From NCBI GenBank assembly GCA_030042915.1, contig JASHYS010000283.1, forward strand, positions 1 to 11,098: 11,098 nucleotides of DNA. The letters run 5' to 3'. The translations under genes and the position numbers were made by a program. The notes below the pieces were generated by a model. The model saw only the letters and a list, made by a program, of their open reading frames with translations. It searched no databases and was not told where the DNA came from. The stretch is from Acidobacteriaceae bacterium (GTDB taxonomy: Bacteria > Acidobacteriota > Terriglobia > Terriglobales > Acidobacteriaceae). Positions 1-6,222 of the stretch are shown one piece after another (positions within the stretch are counted from its first letter, which is position 1; the number at the start of each line of letters is the position of its first letter).

Positions 1-363
1 GGCCGGCTCAATCTGCTGCCAGGTAAGAATGCCGGTTTCGGTGGGCACGGCGCGGATGAGGCAGCCGGAAAAGATCGCGGTGGTGGCCATTTCGTAATCG
101 AGAATGTGCGCGCGCGATTCGGCGATGACTTCCTGGCCCGGCTGCGTGAGCAGGCGAATGGCAATTTCATTGCCCATGGTGCCCGAGGGCACAAACAGCG
201 CCGCCTCGCGCCCGAAGGTTTCGGCCGCGCGCCGCTCGAGCAGATTGACGGTGGGATCCTCGCCGTAAACATCGTCGCCGACTTCGGCCGCGGCCATGGC
301 GGCGCGCATCTCGGGCGTGGGGCGCGTGACGGTGTCGCTGCGAAGGTCGATGATTTGTGACAT
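1..363 (-). CDS. ltaE: Low-specificity L-threonine aldolase, N-terminal part (cut by window edge)
   Basis: PLP-dependent enzyme that cleaves L-threonine or L-allo-threonine to glycine and acetaldehyde in the cytoplasm. The 121 visible codons open with the family signature: [14 protein letters not shown] at residues 6-19, then [15 protein letters not shown] at 29-43. SGTMGN at 60-65 matches the PLP phosphate-binding segment, and His86 sits where the family has the histidine that stacks on the cofactor ring. The Schiff-base lysine would lie beyond the left edge, so integrity of the active site cannot be judged. The ATG at 363 is preceded by a GGGGA sequence about 9 nt upstream and gives the usual family N-terminus. 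It lies 38 bp downstream of the exported-protein gene on the same strand, so the two may be co-transcribed, although no functional link is evident. The family assignment is firm; substrate stereochemistry is not resolved. Confidence 0.95.
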   Translation of the reverse strand, partial: MSQIIDLRSDTVTRPTPEMRAAMAAAEVGDDVYGEDPTVNLLERRAAETFGREAALFVPSGTMGNEIAIRLLTQPGQEVIAESRAHILDYEMATTAIFSGCLIRAVPTETGILTWQQIEPA

Positions 364-401
364 TGTTCAGGTCCCCGTTTTCTGTTCGCAGTTCCCTGCT
401 T

Positions 402-1382
402 CTACGGTATCTGCTTCATCGGCAATTCCATCACCGGCGTGCGCTTGCCGTCTTTCTCGGCGTAGGCCCAGAGGCCGTGGAAGTTGGCGCGGATGCCGGG
501 TTGCGTTTTGAGGAACGCGCTCAACACTGCGGTCGCCTCAGTACGCTGCGCGGCCGGATCGGTGACTCCGGTGGATTGATACACCACGGCGAGGTCGGGC
601 TCGTGCAGCGCGGCATCGAGTCCCACGGCTTCGATCTTCCAGGTGCGATCACCATCGGCAATGGAAAGCGGGAAGAAGCTTTGTGGCGAGGGCGCAATGG
701 CCGACTGTTCCTTGCGCAGCTCGTCCATGTTCGGCGAGGAGATGAAATCGAAGGGCAGCTCGAGGTAGCGGGCCGCGTCGTAGCTGTACCACGCGCTCCA
801 GGGATCGGCTTTGGCCAGTTCGCGCCCGCGCACCCAGTACCAGACACAATCGTGAGCGTCGAAAACCCCCTGGCGGATGTTCAGGCCGGCCAGCCGCCAC
901 TCGGTAGCGGCGCCGTCCCAGGCCAGAATCAGCCCCAGCCAGCCGTCCATGGGCGCGCCGATGGCCTCGGCGAGCACCACGGCATACCGCCCCGGCGGCA
1001 GCGAGTCCATGGTGATGGTGACGGTGAGCGAGCCGCTGGCGTTGGAGCAGAAAAACTGCGTGTTGGCCGCCCCGGTCTGGCTGCTGGCGTCGAGCAGATA
1101 GAGATCCTTGAGCTGAAAACCGCCGCCCTTGACCAGCGCCGCGCTCTGCTCCACGGCGGCGCGCATTCCCGGCCATTCGCCGGCTTCCTGCGGCAGCAAC
1201 ACCGATTGGAGGGCGTTGAAGTCCTGCGCCATCACGTCGTTGGCCAGGCGTCCGGAGACCGCCGCAAGCGCATCGCGATCGAGCGTCCCCAACTCGGCCT
1301 GCGACGTGCAACTTACCGCCTGCAAAGCCTGCGCGGCCAAAAGCAGACCGGCCGCAGCCAAAATCCCGCAACAAAAGCGCAT
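402..1382 (-). CDS. Exported protein of unknown function
   Basis: I do not recognise a family for this 326-residue protein. It begins with a hydrophobic export signal (residues 6-22, rich in Ala and Leu) ending in AQALQA. Cleavage after Ala22 would fit signal peptidase I. A cysteine at 25 preceded by AVS is a poor lipobox, so a lipoprotein is possible but less likely. The mature part has no further membrane segment. It has a glycine/serine-containing beta-like stretch around 113-160 and a tryptophan/tyrosine-rich core at 181-201 (WYWVRGRELAKADPWSAWY), followed by YLELPFDF. The C-terminal part (245-320) looks alpha/beta. The ATG at 1382 has an AAAGGA sequence about 11 nt upstream. It leads threonine aldolase by 38 bp. 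The frame is supported by the signal peptide and good protein-like composition. A long open frame on the opposite strand (357-1640) is arginine-rich and looks like a GC shadow. Confidence 0.85.
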   Translation of the reverse strand: MRFCCGILAAAGLLLAAQALQAVSCTSQAELGTLDRDALAAVSGRLANDVMAQDFNALQSVLLPQEAGEWPGMRAAVEQSAALVKGGGFQLKDLYLLDASSQTGAANTQFFCSNASGSLTVTITMDSLPPGRYAVVLAEAIGAPMDGWLGLILAWDGAATEWRLAGLNIRQGVFDAHDCVWYWVRGRELAKADPWSAWYSYDAARYLELPFDFISSPNMDELRKEQSAIAPSPQSFFPLSIADGDRTWKIEAVGLDAALHEPDLAVVYQSTGVTDPAAQRTEATAVLSAFLKTQPGIRANFHGLWAYAEKDGKRTPVMELPMKQIP

Positions 1383-1523
1383 TCCAGGCTAGTTCCTTTC
1401 AGTTTTCGACTTCAACAAAACGTGGATTCATCTTTCTGTGAGCGTTCAGCGGTCACTGCTAGTCTAATATGTGTACGGCAGTCGATTGCAGCGGCCGGAG
1501 GTCGGACGCTGCGTTCTGCCGCC

Positions 1524-1528
1524 AGAGG
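1524..1528 (+). promoter_or_regulatory. Ribosome binding site choosing the 1538 start
   Basis: AGAGG lies 9 nt before the ATG at 1538. The in-frame ATG at 1469 has no purine-rich site ahead of it and would add 23 residues unlike an export signal, so 1538 is preferred. Confidence 0.5.
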
Positions 1529-1537
1529 CCGATTCCG

Positions 1538-2374
1538 ATGCAAAACATCGCAAACCCCAAAACGGAATCCCGGGGCAATGGGCCAGGTCAACTGCGTTTG
1601 GCTCGACTGGCGAGCAATCTGCCCGCATTTTTGGCCGTGACTGCGGGCCTTATGGCTTGCGCTGCCTTTCTTTCCGGCGCGGCGCTTTGCGGGCAAACTC
1701 CACCCGCCCAGGCTCCGGCCGCGCCAGGCATCACTGCGCCCGGCACTCACGCCGCAGCAGCGACGAAACCCAAAACGCACAGCAAAAGCTCCACGCCGGC
1801 GACGGTGACAACGGCCTCAGTGACGGCTCCTGCAGTCCCCGCCGATCCACCACCGCCCAACTGGCCGGCGAACGACAAGCCTTCAGAGGCCTCGATCACA
1901 TGGGACAGCCAGGGCCTGCGTATCGTCGCCTCCAACTCCAGCCTGGCCGATATTTTCAGGGAAGTTTCCACCATAACCGGCACGCAAATTGAAGGGATGG
2001 GCCCTGATCAGCGGATTTTTGGGACGTATGGACCGGGTCCGGTAAGCGAGGTGCTGTCGGAGCTGCTGGATGGCTCCGGCTACAACGTGCTGATGATCGG
2101 CGATCTGGGCCAGGGTGCCCCGCGCCAAATTGTGCTGAGCCCGCCGCCTACCGGCCCGGCGCCGCCCGTCGTGAATTCGCCTGCTGAAGACGAGCCTCCA
2201 CTCGAAGAGGCGCAGCAGCCGGAGCCGCCGCCCGTTCCTCAGGCTGCACCCACGACGCCGGCACCCGGGATGCCGGTTCGCACTCCGCAGCAGATTGTGC
2301 AGGAAATGCAGCAGCGGCAGCAGCAGTTGCAGCAGATGCAACAGCAGCAACAGCAAAACAACCCACAAAATTGA
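1538..2374 (+). CDS. Pro/Gln-rich envelope protein with an STN-like domain
   Basis: A 278-residue protein. After a polar N-terminus there is one hydrophobic segment (about residues 28-51, ending ALCGQT) that could be a signal peptide or membrane anchor. A low-complexity Ala/Pro/Thr linker runs from about 54 to 115. Residues 119-200 resemble an STN domain, the short N-terminal module of secretins and TonB receptors. It shows the pattern of a strand (GLRIVASNSSLADIFREV), a helix, and a second strand-helix unit (RIFGTYGPGPVSEVLSELLDG, then YNVLMIG). A second proline-rich linker (202-250) follows, then a tail of 28 residues of which well over half are Gln. There is no secretin barrel or TonB-dependent receptor domain. 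By family knowledge STN modules mediate protein-protein contacts in the periplasm, so a scaffold or pilotin-like role is possible, but that is inference. It converges on the small minus-strand ORF with only 27 bp between stops. The start choice is moderately sure. Confidence 0.75.
   Translation: MQNIANPKTESRGNGPGQLRLARLASNLPAFLAVTAGLMACAAFLSGAALCGQTPPAQAPAAPGITAPGTHAAAATKPKTHSKSSTPATVTTASVTAPAVPADPPPPNWPANDKPSEASITWDSQGLRIVASNSSLADIFREVSTITGTQIEGMGPDQRIFGTYGPGPVSEVLSELLDGSGYNVLMIGDLGQGAPRQIVLSPPPTGPAPPVVNSPAEDEPPLEEAQQPEPPPVPQAAPTTPAPGMPVRTPQQIVQEMQQRQQQLQQMQQQQQQNNPQN
2288..2371 (+). repeat. CAG/CAA-rich tract encoding the Gln tail
   Basis: An interrupted run of CAG and CAA codons encodes the last 28 residues. 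Glutamines are broken by Met, Leu, Arg, Ile, Val, Glu, Asn and Pro. The mixed codons make it less slippage-prone than a pure triplet repeat, but length variation between strains would be expected. Confidence 0.7.
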
Positions 2375-2401
2375 AGTTGATTCGAGAAGGATGACGGCCC
2401 T

Positions 2402-2569
2402 TTACGAGAGGCGTGCCGTTTCCGGCTCGGGCTTCACAGTGGCGGGCCGCTGCGGCTGCCGCATCAGGGCGAAGCAAAGCCGCAGAATTGCGTAAGCGGC
2501 GAGAATCCCGAACGCCATTGCGCCCACCAAGGCACAGATCAGGATTGCTAAATCGAAGAAATTAGCCAT
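2402..2569 (-). CDS. Small single-pass membrane protein, 55 residues
   Basis: A short ORF on the minus strand in the gap downstream of rlmN. Its product starts MANFFDLAILICALVGAMAF and has one strongly hydrophobic helix spanning about residues 7-29. This is followed by a basic stretch (RLCFALMRQPQR, residues 30-41) and a polar, proline-containing tail ending in RLS. The positive-inside rule would place the C-terminus in the cytoplasm. An AAGGG sequence about 7 nt before the ATG could serve as ribosome binding site. A TAAAAT hexamer on the minus strand (2591-2596) could be a -10 box, though no convincing -35 is seen. It follows rlmN on the same strand after 113 bp. The amphipathic layout and the start signals argue for a real gene. 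No function can be assigned. Confidence 0.6.
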   Translation of the reverse strand: MANFFDLAILICALVGAMAFGILAAYAILRLCFALMRQPQRPATVKPEPETARLS

Positions 2570-2682
2570 TGTTGGGCCCTTGGACCGTAGATTTTAGGAT
2601 GCACTTTCAGACCGCGTCCGTTGTGTCCTTTGTTCGGGGCGGGCATCACTTTGGTAACGGATGGGCCCAGACGAGCCGCCTC

Positions 2683-3960
2683 TTACGCTTCTACGGTGCG
2701 CTTGAGCTGGCCGCAGGCGGCGAAGATATCGCGGCCGCGGGGCTGGCGAATGTAGGCCGGAATGCCCGCGTCGACCAGAATGCTTTGAAACTGCTCCGCA
2801 GTCTCGGGATTTGGAGTTGTGTAGTGGAAGTCAGGCCCGGGATTCCAGGCGATGAGGTTCACCTTTGCCGGGAGGCCGGTGCGGCGCACCAGCGTGGCGA
2901 GCTCGAGCGCGTGCTGCGGCTGGTCAGTGACGCCGCCGAGCAGAACATATTCGAAAGTGAGGCGCTCGCGGGGGCGAAGCGGGACCCGGCGCAGCGCTTC
3001 GATGATGGATGCGATGGGCCACTTGCGATTGATGGGCATCACTTCGGTGCGGGTGCGGTCGTTGGGGGCGTTGAGGCTGATGGCGAGCTTGGGACGCAGC
3101 TCGGGCGGCTCAAGGGCGAAGCGCTCGATGCCGGGAACGACGCCGGAGGTGGAAACGGTCATGCGTTGCGGGCTGAGGCCGACTTCGCGCACCAGAAGCC
3201 GGACAGCGGCCATGAAATTGTCGTAATTGAGGAATGGCTCGCCCATGCCCATGAAGACAAGGTTCACGCGGTCGCGGCCCAGGCGAACTGCGTGGCGATC
3301 GAGGATAGCGACCACCTGGCCGGCGATTTCACCGGCGGTCAAGTTGCGCTGCAGGCCGAGTCTGGCGGTGAGACAGAACTGGCAGTTGACGGCGCAGCCC
3401 ACCTGGGAAGAGACGCAGATGGTGGCGCGAGACCAGGGGCGGTTGGGGTGGCCTCCCACCCTTTCGTCCGCTGACGCGGACCGAAAGGATGGGGCAACCC
3501 GATTCGGAGCTCGGAGGCGGGGATGGTCAAGCGGAGCTTGAGTGGGACGCTCCGTTTCTGCGTCTTCGCCAGTTCGGTCGCCGGCCTCGCCGCCGTCGCC
3601 CTCCGGCATCCAAACGGCTTCCGCCGTTTCAGCTTTTGGACCTGGGTCTTCAAATGCGATCAGGTACCGCTCAGTCCCATCGGCCGATTGAAAGGCTTTG
3701 GCGATAGCCGGGCGGCCGACGCGCCAGCCCAGGCCAGCCAGCTTGCGGCGCAGTGGCAAAGGGAAAGTGGTGAGTACAGAAATGCCCGTAAGCCACTGAT
3801 GATATAGGGCTTCAGCCAACTGCCGACCGCGCCAGGCGGGCTGCCCAATTTCCACCAGCAGCGAAGCAAGAGATTCCGCATCCAATCCGAAGAGAGGCTC
3901 GCGGGGTGCCGGAGGAGGCTCACCTGAGTCTAAATGAACGAGTTGGGAGTTTTCGGTCAC
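2683..3960 (-). CDS. rlmN: Dual-specificity 23S rRNA A2503 / tRNA A37 C2-methyltransferase RlmN
   Basis: Radical SAM enzyme that methylates C2 of A2503 in 23S rRNA and A37 in some tRNAs, in the cytoplasm. The [4Fe-4S] motif is CAVNCQFC with cysteines 189, 193 and 196. Cys182 in ICVSSQVGC and Cys416 in DIFAACGQLK match the two catalytic cysteines of the E. coli enzyme. FMGMGEP at 236-242 is the SAM-binding GEP region, and SLNAPND at 295-301 is also typical. The N-terminal accessory domain is present (residues 23-75). At 425 residues it is longer than the E. coli enzyme (384). The excess is mainly an insert at about 121-176, between the conserved VWMPE and RATICVSSQ, rich in Glu, Arg and Pro and partly encoded by a DNA palindrome. 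The start is GTG at 3960, because an in-frame stop lies 12 nt upstream; no Shine-Dalgarno sequence is visible. It is divergent from the M16 peptidase gene. Confidence 0.96.
   Translation of the reverse strand: MTENSQLVHLDSGEPPPAPREPLFGLDAESLASLLVEIGQPAWRGRQLAEALYHQWLTGISVLTTFPLPLRRKLAGLGWRVGRPAIAKAFQSADGTERYLIAFEDPGPKAETAEAVWMPEGDGGEAGDRTGEDAETERPTQAPLDHPRLRAPNRVAPSFRSASADERVGGHPNRPWSRATICVSSQVGCAVNCQFCLTARLGLQRNLTAGEIAGQVVAILDRHAVRLGRDRVNLVFMGMGEPFLNYDNFMAAVRLLVREVGLSPQRMTVSTSGVVPGIERFALEPPELRPKLAISLNAPNDRTRTEVMPINRKWPIASIIEALRRVPLRPRERLTFEYVLLGGVTDQPQHALELATLVRRTGLPAKVNLIAWNPGPDFHYTTPNPETAEQFQSILVDAGIPAYIRQPRGRDIFAACGQLKRTVEA
3441..3499. repeat. Imperfect palindromic element inside rlmN, read in frame
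   Basis: An inner perfect stem GTCCGC (3466-3471) / GCGGAC (3476-3481) encloses the loop TGAC. It continues outward as CCCACCCTTTC (3455-3465) against GAAAGGATGGG (3483-3493), with one bulged C at 3482 and one C/A mismatch. The flanks GGTTG (3441-3445) and CAACC (3495-3499) are also complementary. On the minus strand the element stays open in the rlmN frame and encodes about 20 residues from NRVAPSFR to GGHPN. It falls within the segment that canonical RlmN lacks, so it looks like a later insertion. The GC-rich CCCACCC / GGGTGGG arms resemble interspersed palindromes I associate with acidobacterial genomes; that association is from memory. Confidence 0.75.
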
Positions 3961-3981
3961 CGCGGGAGTCGGTCACTAAGC

Positions 3982-3987
3982 ATCATA
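3982..3987 (-). promoter_or_regulatory. rlmN: Possible -10 box for rlmN
   Basis: Read on the minus strand this is TATGAT, placed so that transcription would start about 15 nt before the GTG at 3960. No good -35 hexamer lies 16-18 bp further upstream. The very short leader would be consistent with the lack of a visible ribosome binding site. Confidence 0.25.
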
Positions 3988-4088
3988 GCTGTTGTTGATT
4001 TTTTCGGTTGCGGGCCAGGCTGAACTTTGTCAAAACTAATCCAATCCCTTTGCAGGTTCGGGAGACCCCCGGCCGGCTGCGGTTGTCT

Positions 4089-4094
4089 TACAAT
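4089..4094 (+). promoter_or_regulatory. Possible -10 box for the M16 peptidase gene
   Basis: TACAAT lies 33 bp before the ATG at 4128 in the divergent gap with rlmN. The expected -35 region is a C-rich stretch without a TTGACA-like hexamer, so support is weak. Confidence 0.25.
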
Positions 4095-4127
4095 CGATTC
4101 TCGGCAATTGAATTTCCGCGTGCCCCT

Positions 4128-5402
4128 ATGAACGCAGAGCGAAATCTTCGCCGCACGGTATTACCCAACGGCCTGATTGTGCTGACCGAGCGCATGGATC
4201 ACTTGCGCTCGGTAGCCATGGGCGTCTGGATCAAATCGGGGTCGCGGTGCGAAAGCGCGGAGATGAATGGCATCTCTCACTTTGTGGAGCACATGCTCTT
4301 CAAAGGCACCAAATCGCGGTCGGCGCAGCGAATCGCGCGCGAAATGGACTCGATTGGCGGCAACCTGGATGCTTTTACCAGCAAGGAAACCATTTGCTTT
4401 AACGTGAAGTCTCTGTCGGACCATGTGCCCATCGCGCTGGACGTGCTGACCGACATGGTTCTGAATCCCGTTTTCGCGCCGAACGACATCGAGCGCGAAC
4501 GCGGCGTGATCCTGGAAGAGATCAAGATCGACGAGGACAATCCTGACGTTCTGGTGCACGAACTGTTCACGCAGAGCTTTTGGAAGGGGCATCCGCTGGG
4601 CAAGCCAATTCTGGGCACGACGGAGACGGTGGGCAAGCTGGGTCAGAGCCAGCTCTTCAGTTATCACGGCGACCGGTTTCACGGCGGGAACATGGTGTTT
4701 TCCGCGGCCGGCAATCTGGATCACGACCAGTTCACTGCAGCCGTGGCCGACAGATTTTCTGCGCTTACGAATGGCCGGGCTCCGCAGGAACTTTCCGCGC
4801 CCATCGCGAGCGCGCGTATTATCCTCCGCAACAAGAAATCGCTGGAGCAGGTGCAGATTTGCCTGGGCGTGCCGGCGCCGGCCATCACCGACGATAGCCG
4901 CTACGCGACGTCGATACTGAACACGGTGCTGGGCGGTGGCATGAGCTCGCGGCTGTTCCAGACCATTCGCGAGGAGCGGGGATTGGCGTATTCGGTGTAC
5001 TCGGACATGAGCCCCTATCGCGACACCGGCAACCTGTGCGTCTACGCGGGAACTTCGGCAGCCAAGGCACTGCAGGTGGTGGAACTGATTCTGGCGGAAT
5101 TCAGAAAACTAAAGGAAGTGCCGATCGCCGCCGAGGAACTGACGCGCGCCAAAGACCAGTTGAAGGGCAACATCCTTTTGGGACTGGAGAGCTCCAATGC
5201 GCGCATGGCGAACCTGGCCCGGCAGGAGATGTACTTCAAGGAGTTTTTCACTCCTGACGAGATTATTGCGCGCATCGAACAGGTGGACGCAGACCAGGTG
5301 CAGACCATGGCGCAGCGCTTGTTCCATCCTGAGAGAATTGCGGTGACGCTGCTGGGCCGGCTGGACGGCGTGAAGCTTGGGCGCAACATGCTGGTGTGCT
5401 AA
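4128..5402 (+). CDS. M16 family zinc peptidase (processing-protease-like)
   Basis: A 424-residue metallopeptidase of the inverzincin clan, related to the beta subunit of mitochondrial processing peptidase and bacterial YmxG/PqqL-type proteins. The inverted zinc motif HFVEH has His51, Glu54 and His55. The third ligand is Glu131 in ILEEIKIDEDNPD, exactly 76 residues after His55, as the family requires. GGNLDAFTSKETICF (77-91) is the conserved strand beside the active site. The C-terminal half keeps the substrate-contact region GLAYSVYSDMSPYRDTG. One full M16 N-domain plus inactive-like C-domain gives the usual length of about 420. No signal peptide is seen, so it is probably cytoplasmic. I chose the ATG at 4128, where homology begins (NLRRTVLPNGLIVLTER). 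The open frame extends upstream to a TTG at 4008, but that stretch is not family-like. It is divergent from rlmN with 167 bp between starts. Confidence 0.93.
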   Translation: MNAERNLRRTVLPNGLIVLTERMDHLRSVAMGVWIKSGSRCESAEMNGISHFVEHMLFKGTKSRSAQRIAREMDSIGGNLDAFTSKETICFNVKSLSDHVPIALDVLTDMVLNPVFAPNDIERERGVILEEIKIDEDNPDVLVHELFTQSFWKGHPLGKPILGTTETVGKLGQSQLFSYHGDRFHGGNMVFSAAGNLDHDQFTAAVADRFSALTNGRAPQELSAPIASARIILRNKKSLEQVQICLGVPAPAITDDSRYATSILNTVLGGGMSSRLFQTIREERGLAYSVYSDMSPYRDTGNLCVYAGTSAAKALQVVELILAEFRKLKEVPIAAEELTRAKDQLKGNILLGLESSNARMANLARQEMYFKEFFTPDEIIARIEQVDADQVQTMAQRLFHPERIAVTLLGRLDGVKLGRNMLVC

Positions 5403-5407
5403 AGGCA

Positions 5408-5547
5408 GCTGCTAGCTCTTCGTGCCCGACCGACCTTCATCTGCTGACGGCGGACGTTCCCTACTTACAACTGCTCACGCGGGTCGAAATCTATCTCGAC
5501 CAGCGACTTAGCTAGCAGCGGGAAGCTAGTAGCTGGAAGCTGCTTTT
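5408..5547. repeat. Inverted pair plus 14-bp tandem repeat of an AGCTAG motif
   Basis: GCTGCTAGCT (5408-5417) is the exact reverse complement of AGCTAGCAGC (5510-5519), separated by 92 bp. The right copy starts a 14-bp tandem array: AGCTAGCAGCGGGA (5510-5523), AGCTAGTAGCTGGA (5524-5537), then a degraded unit AGCTGC followed by TTTTT (5538-5548). The array could fold with the left arm and end in a T run, but the loop is too long for a normal intrinsic terminator. Confidence 0.6.
5482..5501. other. Perfect 6-bp hairpin upstream of the pilin gene
   Basis: GGTCGA (5482-5487) and TCGACC (5496-5501) are complementary around an 8-nt loop. It could be a dyad operator or RNA hairpin, but the stem is short and may be chance. 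Confidence 0.35.
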
Positions 5548-5685
5548 TCGAGCGATTCATTTCCCTTTCGCGTCAGTAGGATGTAGCATTTGGTCGAAGG
5601 GACAGGGCGGCTGACCTACGAGCGGAAATCTCTGGCTCGGAGATGTTCGGGGCGCCGGGTCCGTCCCACGAGGCGCAAGAACACC

Positions 5686-6222
5686 ATGAATCGCAAGCAA
5701 TCGATCTCACGCCGCAATCGCGCGCGCCGTTCCGCGGTTTCGAACGGCTTTACCTTGATGGAATTGCTGATCGTGATGGCCATCATCGCGATCCTTTCTT
5801 TGATGGCTTTGGCGAGCATCAGCATGTACACAAGAAGGGCCAATGGCCTGTCGGCGGTCAACTCGCTGCAGAAGATCGTGCAGGCGGAGATGATGTACTC
5901 GGAGACCTATCCTGCGAACGGGTTTGCCTGCAAACTGGACTCGTTGGGTGGGAACCCGCAAGCCGGGCCGCCCAGCCCGACCAATGCCCAGTTGATTCCG
6001 TCCGATCTGGCCACGGGATTCAAGCAGGGGTATGTATTCGCCATCACATGCACCGACAAGGTGACGTCGAACAACGTGGATCGCTACAACGGTTACACCG
6101 TTACCGGCACGCCGCAGACGGTGGGAAAGACCGGCGACCGCGGGTATTGCACCGACGAAAGCGGCCAGATCAAGTACGATCCAAGCGGCGGAACGGTTTG
6201 CACGCAGAATCTGGGCCAATGA
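5686..6222 (+). CDS. Type IV pilin-like protein (prepilin N-terminal domain)
   Basis: A 178-residue pilin or pseudopilin. A 21-residue basic leader ends in Gly21. The mature protein would start FTLMELLIVMAIIAILSLMA, with Phe at +1 and Glu at +5 as needed for prepilin peptidase cleavage, N-methylation and assembly. The hydrophobic N-terminal helix continues into an amphipathic stretch (SAVNSLQKIVQAEMMYSETYP) typical of pilin alpha-1C. The globular domain contains four cysteines, in FACKL, AITCT, GYCTD and TVCTQ, which could form two disulfides. The start at 5686 follows a GAGG about 12 nt upstream. In-frame codons before it (from 5590) would only lengthen the leader. The stop overlaps the next gene start in ATGA. 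It may be a major pilin or a minor pseudopilin of a secretion system; no other pilus genes are nearby to decide. Confidence 0.88.
   Translation: MNRKQSISRRNRARRSAVSNGFTLMELLIVMAIIAILSLMALASISMYTRRANGLSAVNSLQKIVQAEMMYSETYPANGFACKLDSLGGNPQAGPPSPTNAQLIPSDLATGFKQGYVFAITCTDKVTSNNVDRYNGYTVTGTPQTVGKTGDRGYCTDESGQIKYDPSGGTVCTQNLGQ

Larger units (their letters stand above)
5403..5685. other. Intergenic region between the M16 peptidase and pilin genes
   Basis: No convincing gene is seen. It holds a group of AGCTAG-type inverted and direct repeats (5408-5417 and 5510-5547), a small perfect hairpin (5482-5501) and the upstream region of the pilin gene. No standard sigma-70 promoter or sigma-54 GG-N10-GC element could be recognised with confidence. 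Confidence 0.5.

Noticed and set aside
357..1640. Long plus-strand open frame opposite the exported-protein gene
   Set aside because: It is Arg/Gly/His-rich with no domain, overlaps the whole of a minus-strand gene that has a clear signal peptide, and has no ribosome binding site. It is a GC-driven shadow.
2569..3474. Plus-strand open frame antisense to rlmN
   Set aside because: rlmN is unambiguous on the other strand and the antisense product has no recognisable family.
3616..3633. AAACGGC-TTCC-GCCGTTT hairpin within rlmN
   Set aside because: It lies in codons for the conserved segment before VWMPE, so coding constraint plus GC-rich chance explains it. It is not part of the inserted palindrome.
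5510..5548. Possible intrinsic terminator ending in TTTTT after the M16 gene
   Set aside because: The only perfect partner arm is 92 bp away, so a compact stem-loop next to the T run is not formed. It is listed as a repeat instead.
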